Positions 29,167 to 38,199 of a stretch of 64,000 nt of DNA are shown here, one piece after another. Within the stretch, counting starts at the first letter, position 1; the number at the start of each line of letters is the position of its first letter. The DNA lies in contig CATLPG010000006.1 of NCBI GenBank assembly GCA_950054195.1, positions 34,090 through 98,089 of the forward strand. Direction: 5' to 3'. This DNA is from an uncultured Saccharospirillaceae bacterium. GTDB lineage: Bacteria; Bacteroidota; Bacteroidia; Flavobacteriales_D; CAJJDF01. A program made the translations under genes and the position numbers. Under the pieces are notes generated by a model. That model was not told the origin of the DNA. It saw only the letters and a program-made list of their open reading frames with translations, and searched no databases.

Positions 29167-29547
29167 TTATTGAGCAGGTGGAGTGTTAGTCATCTTACAG
29201 TTCCCTGTAAATTCTGCTCCAGGTTCAACCGCTATTCGTTGCGTTTCTATTTCTCCTAAAATTTTAGCCGTAGATTTTAACGATAAAAACGATTCTACTT
29301 TAATTTCTCCTTTAAATACACCCTCTACCTCTGCATCTTTGCATGAAACATTTCCTTCAATATAACCTGTTGAGCCCAAAACCAACTTTCCTTTTATATT
29401 CATAGAGCCAATTAACTTACCATCAACTCTAAAATTACTATCAGAAACTATATCTCCTTTAACTTCTGTACCCTCTACCAATTGGTTTAATTTTCCTGAT
29501 ATTCCAGAATCCGTTGATTTTGCCATATTTTTCTTATTCAATGCCAT
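29167..29547 (-). CDS. Bactofilin (polymer-forming cytoskeletal protein)
   Basis: A 126-residue protein whose core (about residues 20-115) is a run of short beta-helix turns such as GDIVSDSNFRVDGKLIGSM and GYIEGNVSCKDAEVEGVF. This is the bactofilin fold, which self-assembles into filaments without nucleotides and often anchors wall or membrane enzymes. It heads the operon that runs into the ATP synthase genes; gaps to the next genes are two bases or less. Confidence 0.88.
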   Translation of the reverse strand: MALNKKNMAKSTDSGISGKLNQLVEGTEVKGDIVSDSNFRVDGKLIGSMNIKGKLVLGSTGYIEGNVSCKDAEVEGVFKGEIKVESFLSLKSTAKILGEIETQRIAVEPGAEFTGNCKMTNTPPAQ

Positions 29548-29563
29548 GTAGACTTCGTTTTTA

Positions 29564-29571
29564 CAAATATA
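29564..29571 (-). promoter_or_regulatory. Predicted -7 box of the bactofilin/ATP synthase operon
   Basis: On the minus strand this reads TATATTTG, matching TAnnTTTG, 17 bases before the bactofilin ATG. A TTG lies upstream, but with a 22-base spacer instead of about 19, so the call is moderate. Confidence 0.5.
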
Positions 29572-29597
29572 GTTATTGAAATGAATTTAAAAACAAC

Positions 29598-29626
29598 TTG
29601 CATATAATCCATTAAAGTTATTTTTG
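29598..29626 (+). promoter_or_regulatory. Bacteroidota-type promoter for the DUF6340-like gene
   Basis: TTG (29598-29600), an 18-base spacer, then TATTTTTG (29619-29626) fits the TTG-N18/19-TAnnTTTG consensus. It predicts a short 5' leader of about 40 bases before the ATG at 29672 and is divergent from the bactofilin promoter. Confidence 0.6.
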
Positions 29627-29671
29627 GCATGAATTTTTCTTTATCACTACTAAACCTTAAAACACATAGTC

Positions 29672-30715
29672 ATGAAAACAAAGTTTTATATACCCTTAAT
29701 TATAGGCTTTCTTTTTACGAGTTGTATGCCTACTAAAACAGTTACTTTTAATGCAGAAAATACACAAGCTGATGTTGCTTTCCCCGTTGAATTTAAAAAT
29801 ATTAGAGTTATTAATCGTACGATTCCAAAAGACAGAAATCTTTTGGATGTGTTAACGGACGGACAAGGTTTAGCGAAAAATCAAAAAGGTGTTCCAGAAC
29901 TTTTAAGTGGGTTTACTAGTGGTTTACGTCAGCGAAAGTATTTTGATATTAAAACTCCTATTAAAGAAGTAGAAGTAGAGCAGTCACAAACGTTTCCTCA
30001 ACCTTTTGCTTATGGTGATCTAGTAGAGTTTTTTGACTATGATACATCTAGCCTTGTTGCTTCTTTAGAAGTATTTGATGTTACCGAAGAAATAAGTTAT
30101 GTGAACGATAGTAAAATGCAATTAGATCCTGATGGAAATGAATATTACATTAACATTGTTAGAGGAACTAATATATTAAGAACGGTTAGCGGATGGAGGC
30201 TTTATAATGGAAAAACTGGAGAAGTTATCGATGAATTTATATTAAATCATAATTACCCTTTTGAAGTTGAAGGGGTAGATATGGCTAATGCTAAAGAAAA
30301 ATTAAAGGCAAAAAAGGATCAAGGATATGCTAATATGGGTAGAGAACTAGGACAGCTTTATGCAGAGCGTGTTTCTCCATTAGCAGTAATGGTATCAAGA
30401 AGTATTTATGTTAAATCAAAAACATGTCCAGAATTGCATCAAGCGAAAGACTTTATTAAACTTGATGATTGGGAAACAGCTAAAGCTATTTGGCAAGATG
30501 GCTTAACAACAAATTTTAAAAACAAAGATATTGCTAAACTACACGTTAATTTAGCCGTTCATTTTGAAAGGTTAGGTAACATAGATAAAGCCATTGAGCA
30601 TGCGGAGCTATCAACGAATTATGATAGCTTAGGTTCAGGTTACCTTAACGAGTTGAGAAGAGTTGATCAGAACGGGTATCAAGCTCCAATATCCTATTTA
30701 TCAAAACCGCTATAA
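29672..30715 (+). CDS. DUF6340-like lipoprotein with TPR-like C-terminus
   Basis: A 347-residue lipoprotein (lipobox FTSC, Cys18). The middle contains a beta-rich domain; residues about 250-325 look like two TPR helix pairs (DDWETAKAIWQDGL and GNIDKAIEHAELS). I believe it belongs to the Bacteroidota family DUF6340, whose function is unknown. It is a single-gene unit with its own promoter and a strong terminator. Confidence 0.7.
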   Translation: MKTKFYIPLIIGFLFTSCMPTKTVTFNAENTQADVAFPVEFKNIRVINRTIPKDRNLLDVLTDGQGLAKNQKGVPELLSGFTSGLRQRKYFDIKTPIKEVEVEQSQTFPQPFAYGDLVEFFDYDTSSLVASLEVFDVTEEISYVNDSKMQLDPDGNEYYINIVRGTNILRTVSGWRLYNGKTGEVIDEFILNHNYPFEVEGVDMANAKEKLKAKKDQGYANMGRELGQLYAERVSPLAVMVSRSIYVKSKTCPELHQAKDFIKLDDWETAKAIWQDGLTTNFKNKDIAKLHVNLAVHFERLGNIDKAIEHAELSTNYDSLGSGYLNELRRVDQNGYQAPISYLSKPL

Positions 30716-30718
30716 AAA

Positions 30719-30752
30719 AAAACGTCCTGCTCAATGAGCAGGACGTTTTAAT
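30719..30752. terminator. Bidirectional terminator
   Basis: Stem 30719-30732 pairs with 30736-30749 around a three-base loop, flanked by A-run and T-run. It lies between the stop codons of the lipoprotein gene and the convergent PpiD-like gene and can serve both. Confidence 0.92.
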
Positions 30753-30774
30753 AAATTTTTGTTTGGACTTCGGT

Positions 30775-32952
30775 TTATCTACCGATATATCTAAATCTGT
30801 TTCTTTTATCTTCTAAGTCAGATAGTTCATATAAAGCTTGATAAACACCTGATTGTGCTTGTCTTCTTAATTGTGAGTTAGAAATGTTTTGCTCAGAATC
30901 GAATGTATAACCCTCTGGTGCAGTTGCTTCATTTTTATTAGTTGTAGAAACAACAAACACTCCATTTTTACCTTTAATTGGTTTACTTACTTGTCCTTGA
31001 GGAGTTGCAAAAGCTGCGCCTATCATTTTTGGCTCGTTTCCTGCACCTGCAACGCTTGAAGCATTTCCGCTAATGTTTGATGCTGTTTTAACTGATAACC
31101 CAACATTGGCTGCAATTTCATTTAAGTTTGAACCTTTCATTTTTTCAGTATACATTTCTGCTTTTTTCTCCTTAATTACCTCATACTTCATAATATCTTT
31201 TACATCAGCTAAGGCAGGAATACCCTTTTCAGTTTTTCCTTTAAGGTGGCTAATAACAACTTTTTTATCAAAAACTAAAGCTTCAGAGATATCTCCTTTA
31301 TCAGTATCTGCATTGAATCCCCACTCTAGGAATGAACTTACGTTATCAAACCCGTTTAAATACTCTTGGTTTAATCCTAACGTTTGAGCTGGACCAACAA
31401 ATAATCCATTTCTTCTTGCAGTATTAATAAAAGCTGTATCAGACACATTGTTTGTGTTAAACGCATTTCTAAAATCAACCGCTTTATTAATTGCTGCTTC
31501 AATAGTACTTCCTGATGGCTTAATTTCAGCATCTACAACAGCAATGCTTAACGCTTTAGTATCTCTTCTACCCATTACTTCTATAATATGGATACCAAAA
31601 ACTGTTTCAACAGCTCTCACAGAGTTCACTGGGTTATTAAATGCTGCATCTTTAAATGGTTGAACAAATTGTGCATCTTCTCCAAACCAATCGTAAACAC
31701 CACCATTTGGAACAGAAGCAATATCGGTAGACATTTCTTTCACCATTTCATCAAAGTTATTTTTAGTACGGATAACTGCAATAACACTATCAGCTACTTT
31801 CTTTAATTTGTTAATGTCATTACCATACCTAACAGTTCCTCTTTGTGGGTTATCAAAACCAATTAGTATATGGCGAACCTTAGCCTCTTTTATTGTACTA
31901 ACATCTCTTACTTTAGCAAGCTTGTAAAAACCATCTTCTTCATAAGGGCCAATCACTGTATTTGTATCAACAACATTTAGTGTGCTATCTAATCCTTCTG
32001 GGAAATCAGTGATTTTTTTATTTGTAAAATTTAAATCTTTAGAATCACTGTTTAGTATAACAAAGTTAGAGTCGCTCTCAGCATCTTTAAACATCTCTTT
32101 TTTACTTGCTAAGTACTCTCTTGTGTCTTGCTTATCAGTAGGAGATGGAAGTATTGGGAATTCTACAAATTGAAATTTAATAGCATCGTTTTGCTCATAC
32201 TTTTTTTCTGTTTTGTGCTCGTTGTAGTATGATTGAATATCACTATCAGTAACAGTTACTGCTGTATCTGGAATGTTTGAGAATGATTGGTATACGTAAT
32301 CAAAACTTACTGTTGAGTTATTAGCTAAATAATTTCTTTTTGCTTCCTGCTTTGTAACATACAATCCTTTTTCAATAAGGTTCATGTACTTTTGGATGTA
32401 ACGATCTTTTTCTATGCTCTCACCTAAAAGATCCATATAACCAACGAACTGTGGATTTTGAGCAAACATTGGCATGTACTTAGCTATTGAATCTTTATCT
32501 ACACGGCCAAATTGATTTAAAAACACCTGGAATTGTGGGTTTTGTCTGTAAATATTTTCAACAGCCGGAGTTATGTTACTTCCTTGTATAATATCATTAA
32601 ATTCATTTTTAGTAACACTTAAGCCTAACTTGCTATATTGATAGCGGAACAACTCATTTTGTAAATATTCATTTAAAAATGATTCCTCTAAGTTACTTCT
32701 AATGCCGCTCTCTGCACGTTGTCTTTCTTCTTCAGCAACAAACCTCAACTGCTTTTGAACCTCTCTATTGATCATTTGATCGTATTCGGTTTGGGTTATT
32801 CCTTCTCCGTATAAATTAGTTATCGCGGTATCTTGGTTAGCACCAGCTCCACCATTTTTAAATAAATCGCCCATTATAAATGCAAGCATTGCCACTGCAA
32901 TAACTATTAATAATAGATATGATCTTTTTCTAATTTCTCCAATTAAAGCCAT
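30775..32952 (-). CDS. PpiD-like periplasmic peptidyl-prolyl isomerase
   Basis: A 725-residue membrane-anchored foldase: one helix at residues 10-30 (YLLLIVIAVAMLAFIMGD), a SurA-N-like chaperone region, and a parvulin domain at about 350-465 starting KVRHILIGFD. The family helps newly secreted proteins fold at the Sec exit. ATG at 32952 is preferred over an in-frame ATG at 33000, because MALIGEIRKRS is the usual beginning and the 16 extra residues would disrupt the N-in anchor. The gene stands alone. Confidence 0.88.
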   Translation of the reverse strand: MALIGEIRKRSYLLLIVIAVAMLAFIMGDLFKNGGAGANQDTAITNLYGEGITQTEYDQMINREVQKQLRFVAEEERQRAESGIRSNLEESFLNEYLQNELFRYQYSKLGLSVTKNEFNDIIQGSNITPAVENIYRQNPQFQVFLNQFGRVDKDSIAKYMPMFAQNPQFVGYMDLLGESIEKDRYIQKYMNLIEKGLYVTKQEAKRNYLANNSTVSFDYVYQSFSNIPDTAVTVTDSDIQSYYNEHKTEKKYEQNDAIKFQFVEFPILPSPTDKQDTREYLASKKEMFKDAESDSNFVILNSDSKDLNFTNKKITDFPEGLDSTLNVVDTNTVIGPYEEDGFYKLAKVRDVSTIKEAKVRHILIGFDNPQRGTVRYGNDINKLKKVADSVIAVIRTKNNFDEMVKEMSTDIASVPNGGVYDWFGEDAQFVQPFKDAAFNNPVNSVRAVETVFGIHIIEVMGRRDTKALSIAVVDAEIKPSGSTIEAAINKAVDFRNAFNTNNVSDTAFINTARRNGLFVGPAQTLGLNQEYLNGFDNVSSFLEWGFNADTDKGDISEALVFDKKVVISHLKGKTEKGIPALADVKDIMKYEVIKEKKAEMYTEKMKGSNLNEIAANVGLSVKTASNISGNASSVAGAGNEPKMIGAAFATPQGQVSKPIKGKNGVFVVSTTNKNEATAPEGYTFDSEQNISNSQLRRQAQSGVYQALYELSDLEDKRNRFRYIGR

Positions 32953-33061
32953 ATAACAGAATTGTTGATTTGATAATTCAATTAAGTGGCGAATATACAA
33001 TTTGTTTATAAATTCATGAACTAAAGGGTTTGTTTTATTAATAAAAAGTTTTAGCTACTGG

Positions 33062-33091
33062 TTGCGGAAATAAAAAATACTCCTATCTTTG
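33062..33091 (+). promoter_or_regulatory. Promoter of the tRNA-Leu gene
   Basis: TTG at 33062-33064, a 19-base spacer and TATCTTTG at 33084-33091 match the Bacteroidota consensus exactly. The predicted transcript start is about 15-20 bases before the tRNA. Confidence 0.75.
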
Positions 33092-33114
33092 CAATCCTTA
33101 ATTGTGATATTTGA

Positions 33115-33199
33115 GCGGGTGTGGTGAAATTGGTAGACACGCTAGACTTAGGATCTAGTGCTTCACGGCATGGGGGTTCGAGTCCCTTCACCCGCACCA
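33115..33199 (+). tRNA. tRNA-Leu (anticodon UAG)
   Basis: The acceptor stem GCGGGTG pairs with CACCCGC; the anticodon arm CTAGA/TCTAG holds the seven-base loop CTTAGGA, giving anticodon TAG. A long variable arm follows, as expected for a class II leucine tRNA, then the T-loop GGTTCGAGTC. The terminal CCA is encoded. It reads CUN codons, chiefly CUA. Confidence 0.97.
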
Positions 33200-33230
33200 A
33201 AGGCGTAAGTTAAAAGCTTATGCCTTTTTT
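33199..33230 (+). terminator. Terminator of the tRNA gene
   Basis: An 11-bp stem with one G-T wobble (33199-33209 with 33217-33227) has a seven-base loop and ends in a T-run. It starts at the last base of the tRNA CCA end, so the tRNA is transcribed alone rather than with trigger factor. Confidence 0.8.
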
Positions 33231-33264
33231 GTATTTTAGTATTTGATTAATAAATAACAATAGC

Positions 33265-34620
33265 ATGAACGTTACACAAGAAAAAATAGACGATCTTAAC
33301 GCAATCATCAAAATCAAACTTACTCCTGAAGATTACAAGGAGAATTATGATAAAAAGCTTAATGAGTATAGAAGAACGATGGCTATACCAGGTTTTAGAC
33401 CAGGAAAAGCTCCTGTAGGCATGATTAAAAAGAAGTACGGACAGTCTATTCTTGCTGATGAGTTAAATAAAATGATTAATGATGCTTTGCAGAGTCATTT
33501 AACTGAAAATAGTGTATCCGTTTTAGGAAATCCGTTACCATCAGATGAGCACACAAAAGTGGGATCTTGGGATGAAAAAAGTGATTTTGAGTTTGGTTAT
33601 GAAATTGGTTTAGCTCCTGAATTTGATCTTAAAGTTTCTAAAAAAGACAAAGTAGATTACTACACCATTAAGATTGATGAGGAAGCTGTTGATAAGCAAA
33701 TAGAAGATTTTACCAGAAGATATGGAACAATGGTTCCTGTTGATCAATCAGAAGAGGAAGATATGATTTACGGTAGCTTTAGCGAGCTAAATGAAAATGG
33801 CGAAATTGTTGAGGATGGTATTCAAGCAAAATCAACTATTTCTGTTCCATTTGTGGAAGATAAAAAAACGAAAAAGCTTTTAGTTGGCCTTAAAAAGGAT
33901 GATATAATTACTGTTGATCCTAGAAAAGTTAGTAAAGGAGATGCTGATATGGCTGCTATGCTACACATCAAAAAAGATGAGGTAGATACTGTAACTAGTG
34001 ATTTCCAATTTCAAGTAGAGGAAATTAAGCGTATGGAGAAAGCTCCATTAGATCAAGAACTTTTTGATAAAGTGGTAGGGAAAGATACTGTTAAAAACGA
34101 AAAAGAGTTTAGAGCAAAGGTTACTGAAGACATGGCTAAAGCTTATGTAAACGATAGCGAAAGACTTTTCCAAAAAACAGCTTCGGATGTATTATTAAAA
34201 AAGCTTGATTTAAACTTACCTGATGAATTCTTAAAGCGTTGGATTATGCAAACCAATGATAAACCAATTACTGAAGAGCAATTGGAAAAAGAATATGATG
34301 GTTATGCTGATCAATTAAAATGGCAGTTAATTGAAAACAAAATCATTCAAGAGAATGAAATTAAAGTTGAAATTGATGAGGTAAAAGAATACACAAGAGG
34401 TTTACTTATTAATCAATATGCTCAATATGGAATGCCAGCACCAGATGACAGTGTATTAGAAGAAAATGTAAATAGTGTATTACAAAATCAACAAGAGTTA
34501 AAGAACATTTTTGATCATTTATACAAAAACAAAGTTTTTTCTTACTTAAAGAGTAATGTTAAGCTCGATCAAAAAGAAATTAGTCAAGAAGAGTTTATTA
34601 AACTTTTCTATCAAAACTAA
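33265..34620 (+). CDS. tig: Trigger factor
   Basis: A 451-residue ribosome-associated chaperone. The ribosome-docking signature GFRPGKAP is at residues 43-50. The N-terminal domain, a weakly conserved FKBP-like middle region (about 160-250) and the helical C-terminal cradle are all present. It binds nascent chains at the tunnel exit. The gene follows the tRNA terminator and has its own terminator. Confidence 0.93.
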   Translation: MNVTQEKIDDLNAIIKIKLTPEDYKENYDKKLNEYRRTMAIPGFRPGKAPVGMIKKKYGQSILADELNKMINDALQSHLTENSVSVLGNPLPSDEHTKVGSWDEKSDFEFGYEIGLAPEFDLKVSKKDKVDYYTIKIDEEAVDKQIEDFTRRYGTMVPVDQSEEEDMIYGSFSELNENGEIVEDGIQAKSTISVPFVEDKKTKKLLVGLKKDDIITVDPRKVSKGDADMAAMLHIKKDEVDTVTSDFQFQVEEIKRMEKAPLDQELFDKVVGKDTVKNEKEFRAKVTEDMAKAYVNDSERLFQKTASDVLLKKLDLNLPDEFLKRWIMQTNDKPITEEQLEKEYDGYADQLKWQLIENKIIQENEIKVEIDEVKEYTRGLLINQYAQYGMPAPDDSVLEENVNSVLQNQQELKNIFDHLYKNKVFSYLKSNVKLDQKEISQEEFIKLFYQN

Positions 34621-34650
34621 AAAAAGGGACTCGTTTGAGTCCCTTTTTTG
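34621..34650. terminator. Bidirectional terminator after tig
   Basis: A 12-bp stem (34621-34632 with 34637-34648) with loop GTTT and T-runs on both strands, directly after the tig stop and just before the stop of the convergent DUF2383 gene. Confidence 0.92.
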
Positions 34651-34652
34651 TT

Positions 34653-35090
34653 TTAAGCAAATTCAGACTTAAATTGATTGAGTTGATGTATTGATCCTTT
34701 TATCATCTGCATCTGCTCTTCCAACATCGTTCTAATATTTTGAGGAATCTCATACGTCAAGTTTTCTTCGTACACCTCAACTGCTTTTTCTTCTCCAGTT
34801 AAACTTGATTCAATTACTGATTCTTCATTATTAAAACTAAATGTTGCCTTAGTTGATAACCAGGTTCTGTGGAAAAATCCTTTTACAGATCCTGAATCAG
34901 ATAAGTCCATTCCTTGAATTCTCGCTTCATTTTTTAGTTCCTCAACAAATAATTTTCTTTGTTGTGATAATCGATTAAAAATTGTTTTTAACTCAATATT
35001 ATCTACGTTGTTTGCCGCAGTTTCATATCCTTTACTTCCATCTTCACAAATTTCAATAATATGCTCTAAATTTTCTTTTACTTTTTTCAT
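34653..35090 (-). CDS. DUF2383 (PA2169-type) four-helix bundle protein
   Basis: This 145-residue all-helical protein has the family pattern: LEHIIEICEDGSKGYETAA in helix 1, a helix with QQRKLFVEEL, then GFFHRTW, and a C-terminal helix pair. It looks like a small ferritin-like four-helix bundle. Members are often stress-induced, but their biochemical function is unknown. A single gene; the 221-base gap upstream is shared with the plus-strand DUF4382 gene. Confidence 0.82.
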   Translation of the reverse strand: MKKVKENLEHIIEICEDGSKGYETAANNVDNIELKTIFNRLSQQRKLFVEELKNEARIQGMDLSDSGSVKGFFHRTWLSTKATFSFNNEESVIESSLTGEEKAVEVYEENLTYEIPQNIRTMLEEQMQMIKGSIHQLNQFKSEFA

Positions 35091-35311
35091 GATTGTTTTT
35101 TTACATATACAGTTAAAAAATCATTCCAAAGTAAAAAAAACTATTAATGAGTAGTTTACATACCGATTTATTATGAATAATGGGCAAGCAAGCATCATTT
35201 TGTGTTAGATTTCCACAACCGGTTGGTTTTCTCAAATATTAACCTACTGATTAATAGTAAAAAGTAATCTGAGGTGCATTTTTTGTAATATTATCTAATA
35301 AATTTTAAAAT

Positions 35312-35818
35312 ATGAAAACGAAAATAATAATAGGAATGGCAGTTTTAGGATTGCTTTTCTCTTGTAAAAAAGAAGACGGAGGGTCAACAATGACAGCAAT
35401 GGAAGTTAAAATGACAGATGCTCCAGGAGATTATAATCAAGTGAATGTTGATTTACAACAGGTAACTATTAAAATGAAAAACGGTGGTTGGATAAATGTT
35501 CAAACCAATCAAGGAGTTTACGATTTACTTAAACTACAAAATGGTATTGATACTACAGTAGTAGTTGATAGTGTACCTACAGGTGATATTGAACAAATTA
35601 GATTTATACTTGGTCCAAATAACACAATTATGGTTGATAGTACTTTGTATCCACTTGCTACGCCTAGCGCAATGCAATCTGGGTTAAAGTTAAACTTAAA
35701 TAAATTTTTGCTGCCAAATTTCAATAATGTTATTCTTATTGATTTTGATGCTCATGAATCTATCGTTGAGCAAGGCAATGGAGATTATTCTTTAAAACCA
35801 GTACTTAGAACACTATAG
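35312..35818 (+). CDS. DUF4382 family lipoprotein
   Basis: A 168-residue lipoprotein (lipobox LFSC, Cys18). The start of the mature domain, KMTDAPGDYNQVNVDLQQV, is characteristic of DUF4382, a beta-sandwich family of unknown function found mostly in marine Bacteroidota. The domain is complete. The upstream gap (35091-35311) contains a 10-bp palindrome at 35216-35225 but no clear consensus promoter. Confidence 0.85.
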   Translation: MKTKIIIGMAVLGLLFSCKKEDGGSTMTAMEVKMTDAPGDYNQVNVDLQQVTIKMKNGGWINVQTNQGVYDLLKLQNGIDTTVVVDSVPTGDIEQIRFILGPNNTIMVDSTLYPLATPSAMQSGLKLNLNKFLLPNFNNVILIDFDAHESIVEQGNGDYSLKPVLRTL

Positions 35819-35844
35819 TCTAGTTACATTCAGTTACAATTAAG

Positions 35845-35871
35845 GCGAGGAAAATTCCTCGCTTTTTTTTT
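35845..35871 (+). terminator. Terminator of the DUF4382 gene
   Basis: An 8-bp GC-rich stem (35845-35852 with 35855-35862) with a two-base tip is followed by nine T residues. Confidence 0.88.
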
Positions 35872-35914
35872 GTCCTAAATTCCTTTACTTTTAATAGTAA
35901 ATAAATCTAAACCA

Positions 35915-37963
35915 ATGAAATTAAAAAACTATGCTCTTGGGCAATGGATAGAAGGAGAAGGAGAAGGGAAAACATTACATAACGCCATAACTGGTGAAGC
36001 AATAGCTGAAGCAACCTCAAAAGGATTAGATTTTGGTGAAATGCTAACCTACGGCAGAAAAGTTGGAGGGCCAGCTTTAAGAAAAATGACTTTTCATGAG
36101 AGAGGGAGGATGTTAAAGGCTCTAGCTTTACATTTGCTTACTAAAAAAGAAGAATTTTATACCATTAGTTATTTAACAGGTGCTACAAAGGTTGATTCAT
36201 GGATAGATATTGAAGGAGGTATTGGTAATCTTTTTGCAAATGCCAGCTTAAGAAAAAAATTCCCAAACGAAACTTTTCACACCGAAGGTGAAGTGGCTCC
36301 TTTATCTAAAAATGGAACCTTTATTGGGCACCATATTTTAACGCCAAAACAAGGAGTGGCTATTCATATCAATGCTTTCAACTTTCCAGTTTGGGGTATG
36401 TTAGAGAAAATAGCGGTAAATCTTTTAGCTGGTGTTCCAGCAATCGTAAAGCCTGCAACCATTACTTCTTTTCTTACAGAAGCTGTTGTAAAAGAGATTA
36501 TCACTTCCGAAATTTTACCAGAAGGTGCACTACAATTAATATGTGGTTCTGCAAACGGAATTTTAGATCATATTGAAAACCAAGATGTGGTTACCTTTAC
36601 AGGATCTGCAAGTACGGGTAAAATGTTAAAGTCTCATCCTAAAATTGTGGAAGAATCTGTACCGTTTAATATGGAGGCAGATTCATTGAACTGTTCTGTT
36701 TTAGGTGAAGATGCTGTTCCCGGAACTCCAGAGTTTGACCTTTTTATTAAAGAAGTTCAAAAAGAAATGACAGTTAAAGCTGGGCAAAAGTGTACGGCTA
36801 TTCGGAGAATACTAGTGCCAGAAAATTTAGTTGAAGATGTTCAAATTGCTTTAGGACAACGATTAGCTAAAACAACCATTGGTGATCCACAAACAGAAGG
36901 TGTAAGAATGGGGGCTCTAGCGGGTAAAGAACAAGTAGAAGAAGTAAAGGATAAAGTTTCGCAACTAGCCAAAAACCAAGAAATGGTTTATGGTACACTT
37001 GATAATATTGAGGTGGTTGGTGCTGATGGTGCTAAAGGAGCATTTATTTCACCTATCCTATTCGTTAATAATGATCCATTTAATAATACTGCTTGTCATA
37101 ACGTAGAAGCTTTTGGTCCTGTTTCTACAATAATTCCTTACAAAGGAATTGATGAAGCCATAGAGTTAGCTAAAATGGGTAAAGGTTCACTTGTTTGTTC
37201 TATCGTAACTGCCGATGATCAATTAGCAAAAGAATTTGTGCTTGGTGCAGCAGCTTTACATGGTAGAATTTTAATTTTAAATGCTGATTGCGCTAAAGAA
37301 AGTACAGGACACGGATCCCCAATGCCTTTATTAACCCATGGCGGACCAGGACGTGCCGGTGGTGGAGAAGAAATGGGCGGAATGAGAGGTGTGAAGCATT
37401 ATTTACAACGTACCGCTATTCAAGGTTCTCCAACTACGTTAACACATATTACTAACCAATATCAAATTGGAGGAAAATACAAAGAGGATTTAGTTCATCC
37501 TTTTAGAAAACATTTTGAAGAATTAACCATAGGTGAAACGTGGATTACACATAAACACACCGTAACAGAAGCTGATATTACTAATTTTGCTAATGTAAGT
37601 GGAGATAATTTTTATGCTCACATGGATAAAACTTCTTTAGAGGGAACCATTTTTGAAGATCGTGTGGCTCACGGGTACTTTATACTATCAAAAGCTGCTG
37701 GTTTATTTGTAGAGCCTAAAAAAGGTCCCGTTCTGTTAAATTACGGATTAGATGAAGCTCGATTTGTAAAACCTGTTTATCCAGGTGCTACCATTGGTGT
37801 TAAGTTTACTGTAAAAGAAAAAATCGATCAAGAAAAAAGAGACGAGGAAGATATCGCCAAAGGAATTGTAAAATTCTTGGTAGATGTATATGATGAGGAA
37901 GGTGAAACTGTAGCAATTGCTACTATTTTAACCATGGTTAAAAAACTTGACCAAAGTAAGTAA
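35915..37963 (+). CDS. paaZ: PaaZ: oxepin-CoA hydrolase / semialdehyde dehydrogenase
   Basis: A 682-residue bifunctional enzyme. Residues 1 to about 520 are an aldehyde dehydrogenase with catalytic Glu in FNMEADS (near 254) and Cys in GQKCTAIRR (near 292). Residues about 530-680 are a MaoC-type hydratase with SGDNFYAHMD (near 562-571). In the phenylacetate pathway PaaZ opens the oxepin-CoA ring and oxidises the resulting aldehyde. No other paa gene is in the window. It is followed after five bases by a pterin dehydratase gene, so the two form an operon. Confidence 0.92.
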   Translation: MKLKNYALGQWIEGEGEGKTLHNAITGEAIAEATSKGLDFGEMLTYGRKVGGPALRKMTFHERGRMLKALALHLLTKKEEFYTISYLTGATKVDSWIDIEGGIGNLFANASLRKKFPNETFHTEGEVAPLSKNGTFIGHHILTPKQGVAIHINAFNFPVWGMLEKIAVNLLAGVPAIVKPATITSFLTEAVVKEIITSEILPEGALQLICGSANGILDHIENQDVVTFTGSASTGKMLKSHPKIVEESVPFNMEADSLNCSVLGEDAVPGTPEFDLFIKEVQKEMTVKAGQKCTAIRRILVPENLVEDVQIALGQRLAKTTIGDPQTEGVRMGALAGKEQVEEVKDKVSQLAKNQEMVYGTLDNIEVVGADGAKGAFISPILFVNNDPFNNTACHNVEAFGPVSTIIPYKGIDEAIELAKMGKGSLVCSIVTADDQLAKEFVLGAAALHGRILILNADCAKESTGHGSPMPLLTHGGPGRAGGGEEMGGMRGVKHYLQRTAIQGSPTTLTHITNQYQIGGKYKEDLVHPFRKHFEELTIGETWITHKHTVTEADITNFANVSGDNFYAHMDKTSLEGTIFEDRVAHGYFILSKAAGLFVEPKKGPVLLNYGLDEARFVKPVYPGATIGVKFTVKEKIDQEKRDEEDIAKGIVKFLVDVYDEEGETVAIATILTMVKKLDQSK

Positions 37964-37968
37964 AACCT

Positions 37969-38199
37969 ATGTGGAAAGAAGAAAATAATCAATTAGTTAA
38001 AAGCTTCCAGTTTGAAGATTTCAAGGAAGCTTTTGGCTTTTTACAACAAGTTGCTTTTTTAGCAGAAGAGCATGTGCATCACCCAGAAATTTATAATGTA
38101 TACAACGAGGTTACATTAAAATTAACTACCCATGATGCTGGAAATACAGTTACAGATAAGGATAAAAAATTAGCGAAGGCTATTGATGGAATTAATTAA
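37969..38199 (+). CDS. Short pterin-4a-carbinolamine dehydratase
   Basis: This 76-residue protein matches the family signature: [16 protein letters not shown] (His35, His37, His38, Pro39) and a downstream His55-Asp56. The enzyme dehydrates 4a-hydroxytetrahydrobiopterin to recycle the cofactor of aromatic amino acid hydroxylases. At 76 residues it lacks part of the usual N-terminus (about 95-110 residues). No hydroxylase gene is adjacent. Its end overlaps the end of metH on the other strand by eight bases. Confidence 0.85.
   Translation: MWKEENNQLVKSFQFEDFKEAFGFLQQVAFLAEEHVHHPEIYNVYNEVTLKLTTHDAGNTVTDKDKKLAKAIDGIN

Noticed and set aside
35091..35311. Palindrome CAACCGGTTG (35216-35225) and a 20-codon open frame in the gap
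   Set aside because: A single short palindrome without a partner site and a tiny frame without homology are not enough to call an operator or a gene.
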